A stretch of 64,000 bases of DNA from Paenisporosarcina quisquiliarum_A (GTDB taxonomy: Bacteria; Bacillota; Bacilli; Bacillales_A; Planococcaceae), in NCBI RefSeq assembly GCF_043641925.1, contig NZ_JBHZRU010000001.1:248001-312000 (forward strand), in the 5' to 3' direction. Positions 24,764 through 32,975 of the stretch are shown here, one piece after another. The position numbers and the translations under genes are program-made. Position 1 is the stretch's first letter. Every line of letters starts with the position of its first letter. The notes under the pieces are model-generated. The model was given only the letters and a program-made list of their open reading frames with translations, did no database searches and had not been told where the DNA came from.

Positions 24764-24811
24764 AGAGCGAATCAAAGTGAAAACTTCACTTCGATTCGCT
24801 CTTCTTTTTCT
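24764..24811. terminator. Bidirectional terminator, yqkE / yqkF
   Basis: AGAGCGAATC and GATTCGCTCT arms extended by AAGTGAA and TTCACTT, then CTTTTTC on the plus strand. Confidence 0.88.
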
Positions 24812-24860
24812 TGAATTAAACGCTTACTTCTAGAAAGAACGAAAGTAATTAAAAATATGT

Positions 24861-25763
24861 TTAATCTCGATGCTCGTTATATACATCCTGTCTTAATAAA
24901 TGAGAAACTTCCAGCAAACGTTCGTCGGTGACAGTTCGTTTATATGCTCGAATTGTTTCGTTTAATTGATCTAATGAACTTGCACCAGCTAGAATACTCG
25001 AAATTTGTGGGTTTTTTAGAATAAAGGCTGTAGCTACTGAATGCAAATCTATTGAGTCACTTTGTAATTGCTGGAGCATTTCTAACAACTCTGCTTTAGA
25101 ATACGTCCCATACCCCTCAGAAGCAGATGCTCGTGTAATTGCTTCATCCGTTAATAAACCTTTTGCAAGAGAACCACGAGTAACCACTGAAGCACCATAA
25201 GAAGAAATCGTTTCCAACCACTCTTCAGGTCGACGGTCAAGCATACTATATTGCATCATGACGGAGGAAGCATGACTATTCTCTAAAAAGTGTTTAATGA
25301 CATTCGGTCGAATCGAAGAAATTCCATATGCACGGATGAGCCCTTCGTTCTTTAAATCTTCAAAAGCATCAATCGCTTCATCCAAGTTATCATCCATTGT
25401 TCCACCATGAAGCTGGTACAAATCGATGTAATCAGTTTGCAATCGCATTAAGCTCTCTTTAACTTGGTTTTTGATATATATCTTTGATGAATCCCACGAC
25501 CAGCTTGACCCATCAGAATTCCATTTGTTGCCGACTTTTGTAGCTAGAATAACTTGATCTCGTACTCCTTTTAAAGAGTAGCCAACTACTTCTTCATTCT
25601 TTCCTCGATCGTATAAATCTGCCGTATCAAAATAAGAAATGCCTTGATCAATTGCAGCATCTACTATGTATTTAGCTGCAATCTTATCAGTCGGTAATGA
25701 CATACAACCTAAACCGATTTCTGAAACATATAAACCACTATTACCTAATTCTCGTTTCTTCAT
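24861..25763 (-). CDS. yqkF: Aldo/keto reductase (YqkF family)
   Basis: A TIM-barrel NADPH-dependent oxidoreductase of 300 residues. GLGCMSLP opens the barrel; FDTADLYDRGKNEEVVG carries the catalytic Asp and Tyr; LATKVGNKW carries the Lys; LYQLHGGTMDDN carries the His. The C-terminal SSILAGASSLDQLNE cofactor region is present. Physiological substrate unknown. It is divergent from nudF with 70 bp between start codons and convergent with yqkE, the arrangement expected from B. subtilis. Confidence 0.92.
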   Translation of the reverse strand: MKKRELGNSGLYVSEIGLGCMSLPTDKIAAKYIVDAAIDQGISYFDTADLYDRGKNEEVVGYSLKGVRDQVILATKVGNKWNSDGSSWSWDSSKIYIKNQVKESLMRLQTDYIDLYQLHGGTMDDNLDEAIDAFEDLKNEGLIRAYGISSIRPNVIKHFLENSHASSVMMQYSMLDRRPEEWLETISSYGASVVTRGSLAKGLLTDEAITRASASEGYGTYSKAELLEMLQQLQSDSIDLHSVATAFILKNPQISSILAGASSLDQLNETIRAYKRTVTDERLLEVSHLLRQDVYNEHRD

Positions 25764-25833
25764 TAAGCATCCTCCTCATGTCATTCATGGTACAATTACG
25801 CTACTGATTAGTAAAACAGAAAGGATGATACAT

Positions 25834-26382
25834 ATGAAAAAATACGAAGAAAAATCAATTACATCCACCCCAATATACGATGGGAAAGTAATATCCTTGC
25901 GAGTTGATGAGGTTTCATTGCCAAATGGAAAAACGTCAAAAAGAGAGCTAATTAAACATCCAGGGGCTGTTGCAATCATTCCCATCACGGACGAGGGTAA
26001 AATTCTTTTAGTGCATCAATATAGGAAAGCACTCGAACGTTCAATTATTGAAACGCCAGCTGGTAAATTAGAAGCTGGTGAATCACCTGAGGTTACTGCA
26101 CGAAGAGAATTAGAAGAGGAGACGGGATTCGGCTGCCACAAATTGACGTATATTCAAAGCTTTGCAACTTCACCAGGATTTGCAGATGAAATTATTCATT
26201 TGTATGTAGCTGAAGATTTGTATGTACCTGAAGAAAAAGCACAACTTGATGAAGATGAATTCTTGGATGTTCTCCATACATCTATCGAAGAAGCAGAAAA
26301 AATGATGGCGAATGGTGAAATCTATGATGCCAAAACTGCTTTTAGTATTTTGTGGACAAAAGAATATTTACGAAATAAATAA
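25834..26382 (+). CDS. nudF: ADP-ribose pyrophosphatase (Nudix)
   Basis: Hydrolyses ADP-ribose to AMP and ribose 5-phosphate. The 182 residues hold a complete Nudix box, GKLEAGESPEVTARRELEEETG (about residues 76-97), with the metal-binding Glu cluster. SFATSPGFADEIIHLYVAEDL after it is typical of ADP-ribose pyrophosphatases. ATG 25834 with AAAGGATG upstream gives the family N-terminus KKYEEKSI. The longer frame runs through the divergent promoter region and is rejected. Confidence 0.95.
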   Translation: MKKYEEKSITSTPIYDGKVISLRVDEVSLPNGKTSKRELIKHPGAVAIIPITDEGKILLVHQYRKALERSIIETPAGKLEAGESPEVTARRELEEETGFGCHKLTYIQSFATSPGFADEIIHLYVAEDLYVPEEKAQLDEDEFLDVLHTSIEEAEKMMANGEIYDAKTAFSILWTKEYLRNK

Positions 26383-26427
26383 GGTAGGACATGCATACAT
26401 TACTCTATCGAGAAAGGTAGGTGGGTA

Positions 26428-26946
26428 ATGTTGAACCGTTCTTTTCCTCTTATTTATTTACTAGGATTATTGGTTGTTGGTTATCTAGGTGGGCTATGGC
26501 TATTTTCGCATATGCCAAATGAACAAGTGAATCAGTTGATTAAGTGGATGGATCCTAGAATCTTGGATGATAAAGTACCAAGTAAGTTATCGTCTATCCT
26601 TCCTCAATTAGTATCCATTTTTCTGCTACTCCTGTTTGCTACACATTTAATTTTAAGGTATATAATCTTGCTGATTGGTACAATGAGATCAGTATTTTGG
26701 GGGATTTGCTCAGGATACTTGATTGCTCAAGAGACTGAATTTTGGTCCTATGCGCTATGGTGGTTTCCATTCCAATTACTTTATTGCTCCCTTTTATTGT
26801 TAATTGGCTACTTGATGGTACCACCACATGCATTGCATCCTCAGTTAACCAATCAAAAATTAAAGGTAATCGGCGTGTTGGGTTGCATCTACTTATTGGT
26901 TATCGCAATTGAATTATTTGTTCTCCCTTACATTCACGTATTATAA
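26428..26946 (+). CDS. Polytopic membrane protein, probably a divergent SpoIIM
   Basis: 172 residues with about five membrane segments. It lies exactly where spoIIM lies in B. subtilis, between the yqk genes and fur. SVFWGICSGYLIAQ...LWWFPFQLLYCSLLLLIGYLM parallels the SpoIIM pattern of a glycine-rich helix, LP.N-type loop and helix. The C-terminal VIAIELFVLPYI parallels its IE..V.P ending. SpoIIM scaffolds the SpoIID-IIM-IIP engulfment machine. CATACATT at 26394-26401 resembles a sigma-E -10, but no good -35 is seen. The protein is about 40 residues shorter than SpoIIM, and the assignment rests on synteny plus topology. Confidence 0.6.
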   Translation: MLNRSFPLIYLLGLLVVGYLGGLWLFSHMPNEQVNQLIKWMDPRILDDKVPSKLSSILPQLVSIFLLLLFATHLILRYIILLIGTMRSVFWGICSGYLIAQETEFWSYALWWFPFQLLYCSLLLLIGYLMVPPHALHPQLTNQKLKVIGVLGCIYLLVIAIELFVLPYIHVL

Positions 26947-26963
26947 TTTCTATTAAATTATAA

Positions 26964-26978
26964 TAATAATCATTATAA
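26964..26978. promoter_or_regulatory. PerR/Fur-type operator upstream of fur
   Basis: TAATAATCATTATAA matches the PerR box TTATAATNATTATAA at all but one defined position, and the Fur core TGATAATNATTATCA at all but two. PerR represses fur in B. subtilis, so PerR is the likelier regulator. Confidence 0.72.
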
Positions 26979-26998
26979 TCTATAAGCCTTTCTCTATC

Positions 26999-27028
26999 TT
27001 GAAAAAAGAAAGGTTCATTTGTTATAAT
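26999..27028 (+). promoter_or_regulatory. fur promoter
   Basis: -35 TTGAAA (26999-27004), 18 bp, -10 TATAAT (27023-27028), about 25 bp before the start codon. The PerR-like box lies just upstream. Confidence 0.75.
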
Positions 27029-27053
27029 GAAAGAAGTTTGAGGGGGGCGTCAC

Positions 27054-27521
27054 ATGGAAAGCCGTATTGACCGAATTAAAAAGCAACTTTCTGGTGCGAG
27101 CTATAAACTGACGCCACAACGTGAAGCGACAGTTAGAGTATTATTAGAAAATGAAGAAGATCATTTAAGCGCTGAAGATGTGTACCTTCTTGTTAAAAAC
27201 AAAGCACCTGATATTGGGTTAGCTACTGTTTATCGTACATTAGAATTATTAACAGAACTGAAAGTCGTTGATAAAATCAATTTCGGTGATGGTGTTTCTA
27301 GATATGATTTAAGACAAGAAGGAGCGGCACATTTCCATCACCACTTAGTCTGTATTGAATGTGGTGCTGTTGATGAAATCCAGGAGGATTTGCTTGAAGA
27401 TGTGGAAGAAATCGTAGAAAAAAGATGGAACTTCCAAATTAAAGATCATCGCTTAACATTCCATGGTATATGCTGGAGATGTCATGATAATGAAAGTAAG
27501 CCTTTAGAAGAAGAAAAATAA
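27054..27521 (+). CDS. fur: Ferric uptake regulator Fur
   Basis: A 155-residue Fur-family repressor. The winged helix (KLTPQREATVRVLL ... DIGLATVYRTLELL) has the DNA-reading Tyr. The sensing region HFHHHLVCIECGAVDEI carries His ligands and the first structural CxxC, and GICWRCHDN the second. The two CxxC pairs and HHHL are those of Fur. Position between spoIIM and xerD makes Fur more likely than PerR or Zur. GAGGGGGG precedes ATG. Confidence 0.92.
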   Translation: MESRIDRIKKQLSGASYKLTPQREATVRVLLENEEDHLSAEDVYLLVKNKAPDIGLATVYRTLELLTELKVVDKINFGDGVSRYDLRQEGAAHFHHHLVCIECGAVDEIQEDLLEDVEEIVEKRWNFQIKDHRLTFHGICWRCHDNESKPLEEEK

Positions 27522-27526
27522 CGACT

Positions 27527-27559
27527 AACAAGGATAGCTGCTAGCTGTCCTTTTTTCGT
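27527..27559 (+). terminator. Terminator of fur
   Basis: AAGGATAGCTG and CTAGCTGTCCTT arms followed by TTTT. Confidence 0.8.
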
Positions 27560-27575
27560 TTAAGGAGACATATAA

Positions 27576-28481
27576 ATGACGACAAATATGACCGATTCGA
27601 TTCAAGATTATTTGCATTTTTTACGAGTTGAAAAGCAATTAGCGCAAAATACGCTCGTTTCATATGAAAAAGATTTAAAATCCTACATATCTGATCTTTC
27701 AGAATCACAACAGATTAAGTCCCTTGAAGATGTTGAAAGACATCATATCTTGGCGCATTTACAAAATTTAAAGTCATCTGGTCATTCGGCTAGAACTTTG
27801 GCTAGGCATATATCATCTATTCGTTCATTTCATCAATTTTTGCTTAGAGAAAAGGTTTCATCTAGTGATCCAACCGTTCATTTAGAAATCCCTCAACAAG
27901 ATCGAACACTTCCAAAAATTCTTTCGCTTGAAGAAATTGAAGAATTACTGGAAGCCCCAAATCGTAGCAAACCACAAGGGTTAAGAGACCGAGCAATGTT
28001 AGAACTTCTTTATGCAAGTGGAATGCGTATTAGTGAATGTATATCGCTTGCAATAGAGGATGTACATTTAACGATGGGCTTCGTTCGATGTTACGGAAAG
28101 GGTGGCAAAGAACGTATTATTCCACTAGGCCGAACAGCTTTAGGAGCAGTTGAAGAATATTTACGTGAAGGTAGACCAAAACTAGCTAAAAAAGAAGTCC
28201 GAACGGATGCACTTTTTATTAATCAGCGTGGAATTGGACTAACTAGACAAGGGTTTTGGAAATTATTAAAAGAGCATGCACTAAAAGCAGGAATAAAAAA
28301 CGAAATCACACCGCATACTTTACGACATTCTTTTGCTACGCATTTAATCGAAAATGGAGCGGATTTAAGGGCTGTTCAAGAAATGCTCGGACATGCTGAC
28401 ATTTCCACTACGCAAATTTATACACATGTTAGTAAAACTAGACTTAAAGAAGTTTATAAACAATTTCATCCTAGAGCTTAA
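27576..28481 (+). CDS. xerD: Site-specific tyrosine recombinase XerD
   Basis: Resolves chromosome dimers at dif with XerC. The 301 residues have an N-terminal SAM-like core-binding domain (IQDYLHFLRVEKQLAQNTL). The catalytic domain shows Arg in YASGMRISE, Lys in GKGGKERI, HTLRHSFATHL with His and Arg, LGHADISTTQIYTH and the nucleophile Tyr. The fur-xerD-deoB order matches B. subtilis (ripX), and there is no phage gene or att site nearby. AAGGAGA precedes ATG. Confidence 0.95.
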   Translation: MTTNMTDSIQDYLHFLRVEKQLAQNTLVSYEKDLKSYISDLSESQQIKSLEDVERHHILAHLQNLKSSGHSARTLARHISSIRSFHQFLLREKVSSSDPTVHLEIPQQDRTLPKILSLEEIEELLEAPNRSKPQGLRDRAMLELLYASGMRISECISLAIEDVHLTMGFVRCYGKGGKERIIPLGRTALGAVEEYLREGRPKLAKKEVRTDALFINQRGIGLTRQGFWKLLKEHALKAGIKNEITPHTLRHSFATHLIENGADLRAVQEMLGHADISTTQIYTHVSKTRLKEVYKQFHPRA

Positions 28482-28565
28482 TTTAATTGCACATGTCAGA
28501 AGTCTGACGTGTAATATACCCAAACTTTTGTTAAGATACATTTATAAGCTTAAAGGAGGATTCTA

Positions 28566-29750
28566 ATGGAAAATCTAACATTTAAACGCATACATTTAGT
28601 TGTAATGGATTCAGTAGGTATTGGAGAAGCTCCAGATGCTAAAAGCTTCGGAGATGAAGGTTCAGATACGCTCGGACATATTGCAGAGCGAATGGGTGGA
28701 CTGAAGATGCCTAATATCGAAAAGATGGGTCTATCAAATATTAGACCGATTAAAGGGATTTCCCCAGTGGATAAACCAACCGCTCATTTTGGTAAGTTAC
28801 AAGAAGCATCTGTAGGTAAAGATACGATGACTGGACACTGGGAAATCATGGGCTTAAACATTGATAAGCCTTTTAAAGTTTACCCAGATGGATTTCCTCA
28901 AGAATTAATTCAAGCATTAGAAGAAAAGACTGGACGTAAAGTAATTGGGAATAAACCTGCAAGTGGTACTGAGATATTAGACGAACTTGGTGAAGAACAT
29001 ATGAAAACGGGTGCGATTATCGTCTATACATCAGCAGACCCTGTGTTACAAATCGCTGCCCATGAAGAGGTTGTTCCTTTAGAAGAGCTTTACAAAATTT
29101 GTGAAATTGCTCGTGAATTAACATTATCGCCTGAATTTTTAGTGGGTCGAATTATCGCTCGTCCGTTTTTAGGAGAGCCAGGTAACTTCAAACGTACAAC
29201 TAATCGTCATGACTATGCTTTAAAACCATTTGAACGCACGGTTATGAATGAACTTCAAGACGCTAATTATGATGTCATAGCAATCGGTAAAATTGCTGAT
29301 ATTTACAATGGTGAAGGCGTAACTGAATCATTAAGAACAAAAGACAATATGGATGGAATGGACAAACTAAATGAAGTTGTTCGAAAACCTTTCCATGGCA
29401 TTAGTTTCCTGAATTTAGTTGATTTTGACGCTCTTTATGGACATCGTCGTGATCCTATTGGATACGGTGAGGCGTTAGAAGCATTTGATGCAAGACTTCC
29501 AGAAGTTTTAGAAGCGTTAACAAATGACGACTTACTTATTATTACTGCGGACCATGGAAATGACCCAACATTTGAAGGAACGGATCATACACGTGAATTT
29601 GTACCCGTTTTAGCATACTCACCAAGATTTACAGAAGGAACTGAACTTCCTGCAAGTGAAACGTTTGCTGATATTGGTGCTACAATCGCAGAAAACTTCC
29701 AAGTGCAAATGCCGAAATTCGGTCGTAGTTTTCTTTCATATTTAAAATAG
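28566..29750 (+). CDS. deoB: Phosphopentomutase
   Basis: Interconverts (deoxy)ribose 1- and 5-phosphate. The 394 residues belong to the alkaline-phosphatase-like metalloenzyme superfamily. The N-terminal metal site is LVVMDSVGIGEAPDA (Asp near 15), the phosphorylated Thr is in VGKDTMTGHWE, and the C-terminal metal sites are DFDALYGHRRD and ITADHGNDPTFEGTDHTRE. GGAGGATT precedes ATG. It is followed after 17 bp by pdp, so the two form a nucleoside-salvage operon. pupG, next in B. subtilis, is replaced by pdp. Confidence 0.96.
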   Translation: MENLTFKRIHLVVMDSVGIGEAPDAKSFGDEGSDTLGHIAERMGGLKMPNIEKMGLSNIRPIKGISPVDKPTAHFGKLQEASVGKDTMTGHWEIMGLNIDKPFKVYPDGFPQELIQALEEKTGRKVIGNKPASGTEILDELGEEHMKTGAIIVYTSADPVLQIAAHEEVVPLEELYKICEIARELTLSPEFLVGRIIARPFLGEPGNFKRTTNRHDYALKPFERTVMNELQDANYDVIAIGKIADIYNGEGVTESLRTKDNMDGMDKLNEVVRKPFHGISFLNLVDFDALYGHRRDPIGYGEALEAFDARLPEVLEALTNDDLLIITADHGNDPTFEGTDHTREFVPVLAYSPRFTEGTELPASETFADIGATIAENFQVQMPKFGRSFLSYLK

Positions 29751-29767
29751 AGGATAGGTGATCATTC

Positions 29768-31072
29768 ATGAGAATGGTGGATTTAATAGAAAAGAAAAGA
29801 GACGGATCTGCATTAACGAATGAAGAAATTCGTTTCTTCATTAATGAATATACAAAAGGTGAAATACCGGATTATCAAGTAAGTGCGCTATTAATGGCTA
29901 TATATTTCCAAGATATGAACGATCAAGAGCGAGCAGATTTAACACTTGCGATGGTCGAATCAGGAGATCAAATTCATCTGACTGAAATAGAAGGTATTAA
30001 AGTAGATAAGCATTCTACTGGCGGTGTAGGTGATACAACAACACTTGTCCTTGGTCCATTAGTTGCGGCTTGTGGTGTTCCTGTAGCTAAAATGAGTGGT
30101 CGTGGCTTAGGACATACTGGAGGAACAATTGATAAATTAGAAGCAATTGAAGGCTTCCATGTCGAATTAACGACCGAGCAATTTACAAAACAAGTGAATG
30201 AGTTTAAATTAGCTGTTATTGGACAAAGTGGTAACTTAACACCTGCAGATAAAAAGCTTTATGCTTTACGTGACGTGACAGGTACTGTGAATAGCATTCC
30301 ATTAATCGCTAGTTCAATCATGAGTAAAAAAATTGCTGCAGGTGCTGACGCAATCGTTTTAGACGTTAAAACGGGTGAAGGTGCATTTATGAAAACGGTT
30401 GAAGATTCGAGAGCCTTAGCTAAAGCGATGGTTCAAATTGGGAATAATGTTGGTAGACAAACAATGGCGATTATTTCAGATATGAGTCAACCTCTAGGTT
30501 TTGCAATTGGAAATGCTTTAGAAGTGAAAGAAGCAATTGATACATTGCGAGGTAAAGGTCCTGCCGATTTAACGGAACTTTGTTTAGTACTTGGAAGCCA
30601 AATGGTTGTTGTTGGTGGAAAAGCGAAAGATTTAGATGAAGCGAGAAAAATGCTTCTTGAAGTGATTGAAAATGGAAAAGCATTAGATGTCTTTAAAGAC
30701 TTCATACAAGCTCAAGGAGGAAATCCAGCAGTTGTGGATCAACCTGAATTACTCCCTCAAGCAGCGTTTAGATTCGAAGTCCCTTCAAAGGAAAGTGGAT
30801 TTGTTTCATTCATCGAAGCTGATGAAGTAGGAACAGCAGCGATGTTATTAGGTGCTGGAAGAGCGACCAAAGAATCCGAAATAGATTTAGCTGTCGGTAT
30901 TGTTCTTCACAAAAAAGTAGGGGATTCAGTGGAAGCGGGAGAATCATTAGCCACCATTCACGCAAACACAGAAAACATCCAGCAGGTTTTGGAGATTTTG
31001 TATAAGCATATTGAGTTCTCTGCAGAACCGGTTACACCACCAAACTTAATCGAAGAAATTATTACCGAATAA
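29768..31072 (+). CDS. pdp: Pyrimidine-nucleoside phosphorylase
   Basis: Phosphorolyses uridine, thymidine and deoxyuridine to the base plus pentose 1-phosphate, which DeoB then converts. The 434 residues carry the family signature KMSGRGLGHTGGTIDKLE (about 106-123), the KHSTGGVGDTTTL phosphate/glycine loop, DVKTGEGAFM and the C-terminal PYNP domain. AGGTGA lies about eight bases before ATG 29768. In B. subtilis pdp is in the dra-nupC-pdp operon, so its place after deoB is a rearrangement that keeps the pathway together. Confidence 0.95.
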   Translation: MRMVDLIEKKRDGSALTNEEIRFFINEYTKGEIPDYQVSALLMAIYFQDMNDQERADLTLAMVESGDQIHLTEIEGIKVDKHSTGGVGDTTTLVLGPLVAACGVPVAKMSGRGLGHTGGTIDKLEAIEGFHVELTTEQFTKQVNEFKLAVIGQSGNLTPADKKLYALRDVTGTVNSIPLIASSIMSKKIAAGADAIVLDVKTGEGAFMKTVEDSRALAKAMVQIGNNVGRQTMAIISDMSQPLGFAIGNALEVKEAIDTLRGKGPADLTELCLVLGSQMVVVGGKAKDLDEARKMLLEVIENGKALDVFKDFIQAQGGNPAVVDQPELLPQAAFRFEVPSKESGFVSFIEADEVGTAAMLLGAGRATKESEIDLAVGIVLHKKVGDSVEAGESLATIHANTENIQQVLEILYKHIEFSAEPVTPPNLIEEIITE

Positions 31073-31080
31073 AATAAGTA

Positions 31081-31135
31081 AGAAGAGGTGTTTCGAAAGT
31101 CGTGAAAAGTGACTTTCGGAACACCTCTTTTTTGT
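31081..31135 (+). terminator. Terminator of deoB-pdp, member of the repeated palindrome family
   Basis: AGAGGTGTTTCGAAAGTC and GACTTTCGGAACACCTCT arms around GTGAAAAGT, then TTTTTT. Arms and loop resemble those at 1013-1060 and 37573-37622. Confidence 0.9.
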
Positions 31136-31162
31136 ATCTAAAATGAAATGACACCCTTTACG

Positions 31163-31950
31163 AAGGCGATCCAACAGTAAAGGCTGCGAAAGCTATGCAT
31201 GCAGCCCCAATTAGCCCTGCCCGCTCCGCTTGGCAGAGGTTTCTGTTGGTGAATAGTCGCTCAGTTAAAGATTTGGTGATCTCAGTTAGAATTATGGGGT
31301 TCTCAGTTAGAAAATAGGCATTCTTGGTTAGAAGAATCGCCATCTCAGTTGTAATTGTTGAGGTAGCACGATCTCAGAAGAAAGGCGATCCAACAGTAAA
31401 GGCTGCGAAAGCTTTGCGTGCAGCCCCAATTAGCCCTGTTCGCTCCGCTTAGCAGGTGTTTCTGTTAGTGAATGGTCGCTCAGTTAAAGATTGGGCGATC
31501 TCGGTTAGAATTATGGGGTTCTCAGTTAGAAAAAAGGCATTCTTGGTTAGAAAAATCCCCATCTCAGTTGTAATTGTTGTGGTAACTAGATCTCAGAAGA
31601 AAGGCTAACCAAAAGTAAAGGCTGCGAAAGCTATGCATGCAGCCCCAATTAGCCCTGCCCGCTCCGCTTGGCAGAGGTTTCTGTTGGTGAATAGTCGCTC
31701 AGTTAAAGATTTGGTGATCTCAGTTAGAATTATGGGGTTCTCAGTTAGAAAATAGGCATTCTTGGTTAGAAGAATCGCCATCTCAGTTGTAATTGTTGAG
31801 GTAGCACGATCTCGGGAGAAAGGCGATCCAACAGCAAAGGCTGCGAAAGCAGAGTGTGCAGCCCAAATTAGCCCTACTCGCTTCGCTAGGCAGGAGGTGT
31901 ATCTGTTGGTGAAGGGTCACTCAGTGTTGGCCTTCGCGGAAAGCATCCGT
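31163..31950. repeat. Non-coding tandem array, 219-bp units (three full, one partial)
   Basis: Units start at 31163, 31382, 31601 and 31820, with a constant 219-bp period and few differences. The first about 95 bp of each fold as CCAACAG...CTGTTGG closing two inner hairpins, GGCTGC/GCAGCC and CTGCC/GGCAG. The rest of each full unit is a row of 21-bp sub-repeats beginning CTCAGTTAGAA or similar. The fourth unit keeps the folded head, then ends in TTCGCGGAAAGCATCCG, like the family A end. Open frames inside (minus 31158-31343, plus 31762-31953) lack ribosome binding sites. The array lies where dacF lies in B. subtilis. Confidence 0.9.
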
Positions 31951-32086
31951 TGATATGGAAATCGATCGTTTTATTTTTATGCAGGTTCAGATCTTCTTTT
32001 TTAAAAAAAGAAGGTCTTTTTTTATCTTGGTTGTTTAAATGTAAGAAAGATTTTCCATACTAGGAGTGGTGGCAATGTGCAGGAAT
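31951..32086. other. Intergenic DNA between the array and the spoIIA control region
   Basis: Contains an A/T-run hairpin near 31990-32025 (GAAGGTC-type inverted repeat: AGATCTTCTTTTTT and AAAAAAGAAGGTCT, then TTTTTTT), which may be a terminator facing spoIIA. Nothing else recognised. Confidence 0.5.
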
Positions 32087-32155
32087 TGTCGATAAATAAG
32101 AAGTTTTTACTTTATTTGTCAACGCGAAGGAATAACGATTAATCACCTCGAATAA
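32087..32155 (+). promoter_or_regulatory. spoIIA promoter: sigma-H elements and Spo0A-like boxes
   Basis: Sigma-H -35 GAAGGAATA (32126-32134), 12 bp, -10 region with GAAT (32150-32153), close to RnAGGAwWW-N11-12-RnnGAATww. Upstream lie TGTCGAT (32087-32093, one mismatch to the 0A box) and TGTCAAC (32117-32123, two mismatches). This matches the known Spo0A~P plus sigma-H control of spoIIA in B. subtilis. Confidence 0.8.
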
Positions 32156-32176
32156 ACACCGAAAGGAGGATGAGAA

Positions 32177-32533
32177 ATGAAACATCAACTGTTATTTGTC
32201 GAAGACGGCATCGCCATTATCCGGTTACGAGGTGAATTGGATCATCATGCGACACAACTAATTCGTGAAGAAATATCACAATCTTTATACAGAGGTAAGT
32301 TAAGGGCAATTATTTGGAATTTACAAGAGTTACATTTCATGGACAGTTCAGGGATTGGTTTAATTTTAGGAAGAATGAGAGATTTTGTACCTTCCAATGG
32401 TCAAACGGTTATTTTGCATCCATCTGAAACTATGAAAAAAATCTTTCAATATTCTGGTTTAGGGTCATATGTGTGGGAAACAACAGAACAAGAAACAATT
32501 GATGCGTTAGGGGGGATTTTAAATGGACAATGA
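32177..32533 (+). CDS. spoIIAA: Anti-sigma F factor antagonist SpoIIAA
   Basis: A 118-residue STAS-domain protein. LHFMDSSGIGLILGRM holds the phosphorylated Ser58, at the same number as in B. subtilis. Unphosphorylated SpoIIAA binds SpoIIAB and frees sigma-F; SpoIIAB phosphorylates it and SpoIIE removes the phosphate. AAGGAGGATGA precedes ATG. First gene of the spoIIA operon, driven by a sigma-H promoter. Its stop lies 11 bp inside spoIIAB. Confidence 0.96.
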   Translation: MKHQLLFVEDGIAIIRLRGELDHHATQLIREEISQSLYRGKLRAIIWNLQELHFMDSSGIGLILGRMRDFVPSNGQTVILHPSETMKKIFQYSGLGSYVWETTEQETIDALGGILNGQ

Positions 32534-32975
32534 AATGACGCTATCGTTTATTGCCATTAGTGAAAATGAGGGTTTAGCGCGAATGGTTATGACCAGCTTT
32601 ATCGCATCTTTAGACCCTACGATTGATGAGCTTGCTGAGTTTAAAACAATCGTCTCAGAAGCGGTTACAAACGCAATCATTCATGGGTACGAAGAGGACG
32701 CTCAAGGAATCGTGACGATTCGAGCGAAAAGAGATGGAAGAAAAATCACCATGACAATCAGTGATGAAGGTCGTGGAATCTCCGATTTAGAACAAGCCAT
32801 GGAACCTTTGTTCACGACTAAGCCTGAAAGAGAACGTTCAGGAATGGGCTTCACCATTATGGAAAGTTTTTCAGACCACTTATCGGTATGGTCAGAACCT
32901 CAGAAAGGAACTGCGATTACCTTTTCAAAAGATTTTTCACCCATTCACTCTAAAATCACGATGGGTGAACGATGA
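32523..32975 (+). CDS. spoIIAB: Anti-sigma F factor and serine kinase SpoIIAB
   Basis: A 150-residue GHKL-type kinase. The N-box is EAVTNAIIHGY, the G1 box SDEGRGI, and the G2 region PLFTTKPERERSGMGFTIM. It holds sigma-F inactive in the predivisional cell and mother cell, and phosphorylates SpoIIAA. The first residues MDNEM align with B. subtilis MKNEM, supporting ATG 32523, with GGGGGG seven bases upstream. It overlaps spoIIAA by 11 bp and sigF by 4 bp. Confidence 0.96.
   Translation: MDNEMTLSFIAISENEGLARMVMTSFIASLDPTIDELAEFKTIVSEAVTNAIIHGYEEDAQGIVTIRAKRDGRKITMTISDEGRGISDLEQAMEPLFTTKPERERSGMGFTIMESFSDHLSVWSEPQKGTAITFSKDFSPIHSKITMGER

Noticed and set aside
27576..28481. Tyrosine recombinase as a phage integrase
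   Set aside because: Length, motifs and the fur-xerD-deoB order identify chromosomal XerD. No att site or island.
31163..31950. CRISPR array
   Set aside because: The 219-bp units are repeats throughout rather than short repeats with unique spacers. No cas genes are nearby.
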